Source: Eulemur rufifrons
Taxonomy: Eukaryota; Chordata; Mammalia; Primates; Lemuridae
NCBI RefSeq assembly: GCF_041146395.1
Contig: NC_091008.1
Coordinates: 6,151,501-6,215,500 of the forward strand
Length of the DNA stretch: 64,000 nucleotides
Direction: 5' to 3'
Part shown: piece after piece, positions 55,540-64,000 of the stretch
Layout: the number at the start of each line of letters is the position of its first letter
Numbering within the stretch: the first letter of the stretch is position 1
Notes under the pieces: generated by a model
Told to the model about the DNA's origin: nothing
Seen by the model: the letters and a program-made list of their open reading frames with translations, nothing else
Database searches by the model: none
Position numbers and translations under genes: made by a program

Positions 55540-57165
55540 CCCCCAAAACCAAACAAACAAATCCAATTTGTATACCTGGTGATCACTTCATATTGTAAGG
55601 GTAGGAAGGAGTCATACATATGAGTGAAGATTCCAGCCAGCATATGGAGAAAAAAGATTTCCTAGAAAAGAGATTTTCTTTGAGTGTCTTTAAGGCCCCC
55701 AAATCAGCAGCAAATGGGAGAAGTTGCTCTTTCGCTGCAATTACTGCCAGATGAGGTATTTTATACGGTAAGCTTAACGGAGACTAAAGGGATGGCCCTC
55801 AGATACGGAAGAAATAGAAGAAGTGAGGGGAAGCATGGAAAATCTCATTAAAAAAGCATCATGTTGTGGCCTCGAAGTATTTTCTACCTACCTTTAATAT
55901 TGAGTCAGTAAGTACCAAGGATCAAGTGGCAGTCTGGTGACGAATTGAGAGTGAGGGCAGCACGTACCAAACGTGGATCTTCACCGACATCAAGGGAGCC
56001 TCGGTGAGCCCCCCTCTCCTCACCACCCCAGTTCAAAGTTAGAATCCTCGCTAGACCTCGGACTCAACCCCAGTAAGTCCTGCTTCTTGAGTTACCGTGC
56101 CAACGATTGAGCTCTCTGTGTGCTCACAGTGACTGGGCCTCAGCTCCCAATCTGCTTCCGCTGTCTAAGGAGGTCAGAAACTACAAAATCAGAAATAAGA
56201 AAGTAGTTCTGACGCTTGTTTCTTTTCATCCGTTGGGAATTTAGCAACATATGTCAGAGAGGCCTTACAACCACCGACCTTGCAGAACACTTACTTCAAA
56301 ACCTTAAACAGAAAAGACCCACGATAATTACATTATTCTCCAAATGCAAATGTACATGTGTGTGTGTGAGATCTACTTGCACCGGTTTTAAATCTGTGAT
56401 TCAGTTGTAGAGATTTAAGTTTTATGCTTTTAGATTACATTTTATTTATGAATCACATCAAAGTATTTAATAGGGACTTGTGTTCTAAAAAATATTCAAC
56501 ATCAAAAGCAAACATGCGGGTATAAGAAAATCATTTGGCTTTCAATTTGATGTAGCCCTTTATTTCTCCAGGTGAACAGGAATGGACATTCAGGTGAGGC
56601 CCAGAAGAGGCCAAAGTCCATGGAAGGATGGCTTTGACTCTCGCAAACATTGCACAGACCTGTCTTCACAATGAAGATCTAAAACAGTGCATGAAAACAG
56701 ACACAGGTGTTAACCAGGCCCACGAACCAAGCCCACTTTGTTTGCATTAAACACAGTGACCGCTTTTCCTGAGAGATCAGGTTGCAAATGGAAACTGCGA
56801 GCAGCATTTTGGTACCTAATGAGTGCTGAGCTCTAGGTGACGCCCCTCTCCTTTGGGACCTGAGCTTGCTGCATTTCACAAATGCATCCCAGCAGTGGGG
56901 CAGACATCAGTGTCCTCACCTGCATGGTTAGATACAGACCAGCGAACTGAAATGGCCCACTTAGCGCAATTAAATGTGCACCTCCTTTTAGGGAATTCCT
57001 ATAATTCTCATGTTTTGGTGATTCCACCTGTTAATTTTGTCTTATAACTTCAGATTTGTTTTAATTTCTGGTTGATAGGTAACCCTCTCTGGTGAATATT
57101 TAAACATTTATGAGCACACTTAAAAATGTCACATAAAGGTGTTCTGTGATTCTTTTGTAATGTGC
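55540..57165. other. Non-coding stretch, no gene seen
   Basis: No supported ORF and no repeat that can be named with confidence. Confidence 0.35.
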
Positions 57166-57178
57166 GAAATCCTTTTAT

Positions 57179-58830
<1,652 letters not shown>

Positions 58831-58836
58831 GTCAGC

Positions 58837-59069
58837 TGTCGCGCCGCAGTTGCCAGCAAGTACGACACGACCAGTCGGAGTTCTTCCAGCAGTAGTTTAA
58901 TGAGGCACCTACAACAGTTACATGGCGAGAGACCTCGAACAGGAAATGCAAGCTGCTTTTATAGCCCCGGATAGGTGTGTCCCACAAGCGTGTCCCACAG
59001 GGATAGGTGGAGGGCCTGACTACGCATGTCCTGGGCGGGTACACTAGGAGGCCTAGACCGCTCCCCACA
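58837..59069 (-). repeat. 3' LTR (233 bp)
   Basis: Matches the 5' LTR except at 58908 and 59023. It is preceded on the minus strand by the polypurine tract. TATA-like TATAAAA (58957-58963) and the polyadenylation signal ATTAAA (58896-58901) are both kept. Confidence 0.97.
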
Positions 59070-59070
59070 G

Positions 59071-59088
59071 CTCCCCCTTTTGTTTTTG
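59071..59088 (-). other. 3' polypurine tract
   Basis: CAAAAACAAAAGGGGGAG, one base from the 3' LTR start. Its position and composition are those of a plus-strand DNA primer site. Confidence 0.9.
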
Positions 59089-59277
59089 CCTTATGGTGAA
59101 CGGAAGCCCCAGTCCGGATCTAGGGTCACAGTTCACCAAGGGGCGTATGGTCACCACTCTTCAGTGCAATGAGCGAGAGCTCATGAAGGTGCAAGGGCTG
59201 ACCACAAAACAGGGGTCGCGCGCCCTTCCCGGTGCAATGGGGACAAGCCCTCGGGGTGCAAGGGCCACGCCATGCTG

Positions 59278-60236
59278 TCAAGGGGAAAAGCGGTAGTTGC
59301 CGTCCGTATGTAACATGCTTATCCACACTCCAGGAGGAGAGCCCTCATGAAGGGCAGCAAAGGCTTGAGCCATGACCACTCGATCCCTTTGTTGCTGCCA
59401 ACGGACACGCATGAGCATCCAGAACACGAGGCCAAAAAGCAAGACATCCCAGCAGGCCCAGGGATCCAAGACCTGCCCATTCCCGAACCCCGTGTAGAAG
59501 CGACAAAAAGGTGGGGAGGAGGCCATCAGTAAGCATAGGATCTAACCGGGTAGAATTAATATGGGTGATTTCTAGTTGTAACTGAGTGGCTAGCTTGGAG
59601 AAATTGGCAGACCAAGAGCCCTGTAACAGCCGAGAAAGCTCTTTAGAGAGATTGGCCGCCTGGGAAAGGTTAGAATATGGGATCGAAGTAATACACAATC
59701 CCGGCAGTCGTCGCTCGCAACCAAGCTGGGCGAGCTGTACCAAACTGTCCACCTGTTCTTGAACCAAGTCCACACGTTGATTTAGGAGCATAATCCCTCC
59801 CGCCAGGTGTGAGTTGATAGAGCTTTGTGTGTCCAAGGCAGTTGCTACCGTTGCTGACAGGTTATTTAGGACCTGTGCCGTTTGTACGGCGCCCGCCGCC
59901 GCGATCGAAGCGGCGGTAAGGGCCGCAGCGGAGGCCGCTGCAATAGCAAAGACAAGAGCTGTCACGCCAAAGTCCCTACGATGTCGAAAGAGAACCAACG
60001 AATCCGGTGCGTCAACCGGCCAGGGGACGTACCGGGGCATGCGTGCAACCACGGCCATCCTGTGTTCTGAGGCATTCCAGCAACGTGTATACGTGCAGTT
60101 TACGGTTGAGCAGTTAAGGGTGGCCGTATGGTTTTCCAGGCGGGCCACAATCCAGATGAATGGAGGCCAGAGACAAACAGGCGTGGGACCGAAGGTCACG
60201 TTGGAAAACTGAGCGCCTGACGCAGCGGTCTCAAAT
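59278..60236 (-). pseudogene. env, SU C-terminus and transmembrane (TM) subunit
   Basis: The main frame (60199-59345) carries SU C-terminal sequence with several glycosylation sites. A furin-type site RHRR follows at residues 72-75, then a hydrophobic fusion peptide (about 77-103), a heptad-rich coiled-coil region (about 105-155) and a CX7C loop (Cys161 and Cys169). The lack of a CC pair fits a beta-type non-covalent SU-TM association. The membrane span starts near residue 240 but appears to continue in another frame (59526-59278), which gives LLFGLVFWMLM and a charged tail RVRWQQQRDRVVMAQAF. A second frame break therefore lies at about 59420-59470. Residual expression of a truncated, tail-less Env is conceivable but unproven. 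Confidence 0.85.
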
Positions 60237-60740
60237 GTTCACAGTTTTGTGTAACGCAGGCCACATCCCTGTCACAAAAGTCCCATTAGCAAAGGTCCCG
60301 TTGCGGGGACGCGGCCGGTCCACCCAAGCACCCGTCTGGTTGGCAAGAAGTATACAGGACAGGTTGCCGTTAGTCGGGATAATGGTAGTAAAGCACAAGG
60401 ACCCAGCAAGGATATAGGATTCATTGCCGGGAACCGCTCCAGACTCGTTGGACCACGGGAGGTAGGGAAGTCCTAGGGAAGCATTGGTAATAAAGAACCG
60501 GGGGAATATCTGCAAATCATGAGACACCGGCAGGGGTCTCGGGAATACAGGCAGGATGGCCCGACGACGTTTCGCCCTGGACAGCACTCCCAGGGCGAGG
60601 AGGGTCATGGTCAGGGAAAGCAGAATCCGCCACAACAGCATCGTCGTCAGGAGCCGGCGAGGAAGCAGCAGGATGACTGAGGCGTCGCGTGAGGCGTGTC
60701 GGAACCCAGATAGGGTCCGGGGCGTCCTGTGGAAAAACAC
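60231..60740 (-). pseudogene. env, surface-subunit (SU) N-terminal part
   Basis: A 170-codon frame that starts inside the integrase 3' end. Basic residues and a hydrophobic segment (about residues 34-53, [18 protein letters not shown]) form a signal peptide, followed by the basic stretch RAKRRR. Seven N-x-S/T glycosylation sites follow. The frame closes at TGA near 60231, while the downstream env frame opens at about 60236, so one frame break separates the two parts. SU is short compared with betaretroviruses, which suggests additional internal loss or an unusually compact SU. Confidence 0.8.
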
Positions 60741-61111
60741 AAACAGCTCCCCTGGATCTGCTGAGAATCAGATCCGGTCCTTTCCATTGATTACAAAGCA
60801 CATCTTTCCACATCACCCGCTCGGAAAGGGGGGGGCCAGGATCCACATGGCGATCTGCCGCCGAGCGACCACGGTCATCCAGCAGCAAAAAATTTAAAGT
60901 ATATAGAGTTAAGAGATAGGGCAGATTTGGGAGACCTGCCACCGCCCAAAGCCCCAGCCTCCCCCTTTTGTTTTTGTAAGTAGACTTTGATTGTGCCATG
61001 GGCGCGTTCTACAATGCCCTGGGCCTGGGGGTTATAGGGCAAGCCAGTGCGATGGGTAACGCCGAGACGGCGGCAAAATTGTTGAAAGGCCCGGGAAGTA
61101 TAGGAAAGCAC
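60517..61111 (-). pseudogene. pol fragment: C-terminal part of integrase, frame-broken
   Basis: The 5' portion (61111-60960) encodes [15 protein letters not shown], then [20 protein letters not shown], which includes the glutamate of the DDE catalytic triad; the two aspartates are lost in the deletion. The 3' portion, in another frame (about 60940-60680), encodes [14 protein letters not shown] and VMWKDVL, followed by [19 protein letters not shown], the betaretroviral integrase C-terminal SH3-like DNA-binding region. The frame change falls between 60960 and about 60915, close to the GGGGG run of the candidate central polypurine tract. The 3' end overlaps the start of env in a different frame, as in other betaretroviruses. 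Non-functional. Confidence 0.88.
60959..60976 (-). other. Candidate central polypurine tract inside integrase
   Basis: An exact 18-of-18 copy of the 3' polypurine tract, in the same orientation, about 1.9 kb upstream within the integrase coding region. Lentiviruses and some spumaviruses carry such a second tract in the integrase gene; it is not a known standard feature of betaretroviruses. The sequence also codes for a Lys/Gln/Lys/Gly stretch common in betaretroviral integrases, so coding constraint could explain part of the identity. Confidence 0.55.
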
Positions 61112-61830
61112 TGGCTGACTTTTCTCCGAACCCGGTCGGACATGAAAGATGTACCTCCCCCGCCATCAACTGGTGGGGGAGGGGCGGAGGCATACGGAGG
61201 CGGGCGATAACGCTCCGCCTCATACGCCGTCACCGCCTCCTCCAAGTCCGCCTTATCGGCCGGAGAAAGCTCCGCCTCCCTCTCGCGAGACGAGGAAGAA
61301 GAGCGGGACAAAGAAGAGGGAGAAGAAGAAGAAGACAGACGGAGGGCGGCCATTTTACAAGCCACGTCCTCCCTAGATAACGGGCCGGGCAACGGGCGTC
61401 CCCGTCGCCTTCCTGAGCGCCCTCCCTTGCGGGCGGCTCCCCGCTTTTCTTCCGACCGGGTTCTCGAACGCCCCGGCCGGTCCGGACCACCCTTATCCCT
61501 TTCTGACATGCTATCTTGATAGTCACTCAGAGCCTGCTGCCCCTGCTGCACTTGAATACTACAAGGAGAGTCCTCTAGGCAGGTGCGCACCAATGCCCAA
61601 ATAGGAAGGACGCACTCTCGAAGGAGCCCAGTAGCATGGGCACAGCGAAGGTCCTTCTCTAATTTAACCCAGCTCGGAACGGTGAAAGACCCCGAGTGGA
61701 GAAACCATGGTGCCACACGATCTACTTCCTGCATAAAATGCCGTAAGACACGCTCGGGGATTTTCAACTCTCGTGCAGCCAAAAGCTCCTGTAGAGCACG
61801 GAGCAGCTGGGCGCTCGGGGAATTCCCCAT
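61009..61830 (-). pseudogene. gag fragment: matrix-type N-terminal region with PPPY motif
   Basis: Open for 273 codons from an ATG 97 bases after the primer-binding site. MGNS at the start is an N-myristoylation signal, expected for targeting Gag to the plasma membrane. Residues 1-100 have betaretroviral matrix character (HSGSFTVPSWVKLEKDL at about 45-61). Residues 107-150 are Arg/Gly-rich and basic, 165-182 Ser-rich, and PPPY at 210-213 is a late-domain motif of the kind that recruits NEDD4-type ubiquitin ligases. After about residue 241 the frame enters integrase DNA out of frame, so the last 30 or so residues are not Gag. Capsid and nucleocapsid are missing. The retained part is uninterrupted, so a truncated Gag could still be made. 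This is inference. Confidence 0.85.
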
Positions 61831-61926
61831 ATCAAAGCACTCTCGGGGGGGGGGTCCGACCCTACCTCAACTACTGTGGTTCTGAACTCACCTCTAATGA
61901 GGTCGTCTCCGCCTGGTGCAAGAGTT

Positions 61927-61944
61927 TCCCGGGTTTCGGCACCA
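61927..61944 (-). other. Primer-binding site for tRNA-Phe
   Basis: On the minus strand, TGGTGCCGAAACCCGGGA begins two bases after the 5' LTR. It is complementary over all 18 positions to the 3' end of tRNA-Phe including CCA. Betaretroviruses normally use tRNA-Lys, so this is unusual for a class II element. Confidence 0.9.
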
Positions 61945-62005
61945 CTTGTCGCGCCGCAGTTGCCAGCAAGTACGACACGACCAGTCGGAGTTCTTCCAGC
62001 AGTAG

Positions 62006-62011
62006 TTTAAT
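62006..62011 (-). terminator. LTR polyadenylation signal (ATTAAA), 5' copy
   Basis: ATTAAA lies about 55 bases downstream of the TATA box. The copy in the 3' LTR (58896-58901) would end the transcript. This implies a short R region of roughly 50 bases and a U5 of about 40. Confidence 0.65.
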
Positions 62012-62066
62012 GAGGCATCTACAACAGTTACATGGCGAGAGACCTCGAACAGGAAATGCAAGCTGC

Positions 62067-62073
62067 TTTTATA
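62067..62073 (-). promoter_or_regulatory. LTR TATA box
   Basis: TATAAAA in the context GGGCTATAAAAGCAGC, about 106 bases into the 5' LTR. It predicts transcription start near 62040. Confidence 0.8.
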
Positions 62074-62189
62074 GCCCCGGATAGGTGTGTCCCACAAGCG
62101 TGTCCCACAGGGATAGGTGGAGGGCCTGACTATGCATGTCCTGGGCGGGTACACTAGGAGGCCTAGACCGCTCCCCACAGTCAGCGTCA

Positions 62190-64000
62190 GGGAAAAGGTT
62201 CTCAGCATCTGCTAAGCACGCTGTTCCGTCATGCTGATTTAAGAAACCAGGAATGTTCTTAAAATCTGTTTTGGAAATCTTTTGCTTTCAAATCCTCTTA
62301 GCAACTGACATTTATTACCGTCTGAGTGTGCAGTGTGAATACAGCAAAAACACTCATGTATCCAGGTCAGAGAGAGACGTATAATACAGTTCAGTCCTGG
62401 AGACTGAGGTCACTTGAGACTCAGGAGAGAGAAAGGGGGAGAGAAGCTCATCCAGGTTTTCCGTGGAATACTGAAGGGACCGCTAGTCTGTCTCTTGTCA
62501 TTCTTCCCATTGACAGTTCAGTGAGAAGAAGAGGTGGATGGTGGGCACTCGGGGTCTGGAACGCTATCTCCGGCAGGACAAAGGGCCAACTGCAGTCAGC
62601 GTTCATTCTTACTGTCCAGTGCAGCAATGCAACACATACGTGGTTTAGCACATTGAAGAGGCTGTGATATTCATTTCCTTGAATGCTTTTCCAAACATTC
62701 CATGCTCGCTCCTTCGGGTAAATTCCACCTCTCTTCTTTTTGTTTTGGCCATCTCGAAGGAACCTGGTCTGGGGGTTAAGGCCAAATTGGGAGTTCAGTA
62801 GTGTTGAAATAGATTCTCACCTGGGTTAAAGCATCTTCCTTAGATATTTAGATCCTTTCCATCGTGACCTGAGCGTCGTAGAAGCTGCTAAAGTAATTTT
62901 GTATTTAATTCAAGCGTATCAGTATACACTGAAATGTAATTCTCATACACTAGATAAACATGTAGTCATTTCCCACGAATGAACAGAGGAGCTAAAATAT
63001 AGAGCTTATGTGCTTTTCCTGGTACTACAAAAAATGTTTAAGCTTGAAATTTGGGCTCCAAGCAAAATTTTAAAAATAAGTGTTCCTTCAATTCTCCAGC
63101 ATCACCCTGTCCTATTCCCCCAAATACTAAATAAAACTGTAACTGCATCTACTGTTTGGGTAACAGTCACACTTCTGAATACAGATGCTCCTCCCAGAGG
63201 TGGAATAAAAGATGAAGACATTTTGAACTCTGTCGCTATCCCTCGATCTTTGAGAAGGATGAAGATGCAAATGTAAATCGCTAGAGAAACTATCAACTGG
63301 GTTGGAGAGTGGTGGTCTATCTGTACCACGGTGGCCGAGAACAAAGAAAGTATGTAAAAGAGACAGTTTTGGGTAGAAGTTTAGTTGTTCTGCCTTCTAG
63401 GATGTTTCCAGACAAGAAGAGATGGAGGGCAGGGGCACAAGGAGAGGGCTACTGGGTGGGGTGATAGAGACATTCGGACTAGGAAGAATTTTAGGTGCCA
63501 TGGTGGTGGTGGAAATATTGGCAGTAGGGGCTATGGTGGTGGCTGGCCGTGGTGGCTGGCCGTGGTGGCGCTGATGGAGGAGGAAGAGGCGAAGGAGAAC
63601 CATGAAGGTGTTAACTGCTTTGCACAGCGCTAAGCACACGTAGCTTGCTGGACTGTTCATACCAGGAGGGGAAGCAAAAGTAAACCCAAGGCTTAGGTTG
63701 TAAAAATAAGTTACTGGTCACAGTTCTGTATGTTCACGATTGTGCAAATAGAAGAAAACACTGTCCCTCACATTTGAGACCCAAAATCTTTTGGCATAGC
63801 CAAGGAGGGGAAATGGATAAAGAGCTCCCCTGAACCAAGTAAGGAGTAAGAATTTGCAAAACATCGCCCCCTTGCTTTTTCTATTAAATTCAGTGAGATT
63901 CAGTATTTGAACTTCTTTATATAATTAACCACACATTCTACGTATTCTTATTTAATTTTCTCATAAAAATTCCTTTGACATAGGTCCATTATTATTTCTA
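62190..64000. other. Non-coding sequence right of the provirus
   Basis: A short GGT-rich tract lies at 63498-63570. ORFs of 80-113 codons show no recognisable domain. No named repeat was identified with confidence. Confidence 0.4.

Larger units (their letters stand above)
61947..62179 (-). repeat. 5' LTR (233 bp)
   Basis: Bounded by TG and CA in the minus-strand reading (TGTGGGGAGC at the start, GGCGCGACA at the end). It differs from the 3' LTR at 62018 (T against C) and 62133 (T against C, the latter a CpG change), that is 2 of 233 positions. Very short for a betaretrovirus-like LTR. U3 carries direct repeats (GGATAGGTG twice, TGTCCCACA twice) upstream of the TATA box. Confidence 0.97.
58831..62185 (-). 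mobile_element. Young defective betaretrovirus-like provirus
   Basis: A 3355-bp proviral insertion including both target-site copies, transcribed right to left. Order on the minus strand: target copy GTCAGC (62180-62185), 5' LTR, primer-binding site, gag fragment, integrase fragment, env, polypurine tract, 3' LTR, target copy GTCAGC (58831-58836). A 6-bp duplication fits betaretroviruses. The interior is about 2.9 kb against the 6-8 kb expected, so most of gag, all of pro and most of pol are gone, with the junction at about 61100-61120. Integrase has one frame break and env two. CpG content is much higher than in the surrounding DNA, which together with LTR identity indicates a young insertion. 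Class II assignment rests on the matrix, integrase C-terminus and TM features. Confidence 0.95.

Noticed and set aside
59814..60212. 132-codon plus-strand ORF inside the provirus
   Set aside because: It is antisense to env on the minus strand and is a shadow of its GC-rich TM region.
61927..61944. A tRNA-Phe gene at the primer-binding site
   Set aside because: Only the 18-nt 3' complement is present; there are no other tRNA arms or promoter boxes.
63385..63633. Gly-rich ORF resembling an hnRNP RGG region
   Set aside because: Only a short GGT-rich stretch matches; no RRM or flanking hnRNP sequence could be followed, so a pseudogene call is not supported.

Overview
This window is primate nuclear DNA, most likely from a strepsirrhine (lemur-type) genome. 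The best evidence is the Alu elements. At least five of them carry the AT-rich linker and diverged right monomer typical of lemur and loris Alus, and several are nearly intact with clean target-site duplications. Ancient mammalian repeats (MIR, L2, MER5, MER2, MaLR LTRs, old L1) fill much of the rest. No multi-exon protein gene could be recognised, and the window reads as intergenic or intronic sequence.

Layout. Bases 1-1400 are unassigned. A CpG island covers about 1480-3240 and contains a GC-rich 30-bp minisatellite (1951-2280). From 6.4 to 19.9 kb there are decayed L1 blocks, Alus, a MaLR LTR, a candidate unidentified retropseudogene (8.7-9.3 kb, minus strand) and a candidate piggyBac-like MITE inserted in an L2 (9885-10281). 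From 20.0 to 22.0 kb lies a decayed hAT transposase, interrupted by an Alu. From 24 to 58 kb there is repeat-rich, non-coding sequence with one small intact ORF for a possible single-pass membrane microprotein (33940-34188) and an unusual three-monomer Alu (43.9-44.4 kb).

The main item is at 58831-62185, on the minus strand: a compact, young, defective endogenous retrovirus of betaretrovirus (class II) type. It has two 233-bp LTRs differing at only 2 positions, a 6-bp target-site duplication (GTCAGC), and a primer-binding site matching the tRNA-Phe 3' end over 18 of 18 bases. It also has a gag matrix-type ORF with an N-myristoylation signal and a PPPY late motif, the C-terminal part of integrase, an overlapping env with betaretroviral TM features, and a polypurine tract. 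An exact 18-nt copy of that tract lies inside the integrase gene, in the position of a central polypurine tract. Most of gag, pro and pol is deleted, and integrase and env carry frame breaks, so the provirus cannot replicate by itself. Nearly identical LTRs next to a heavily damaged interior suggest that it was mobilised by a helper after it had become defective.
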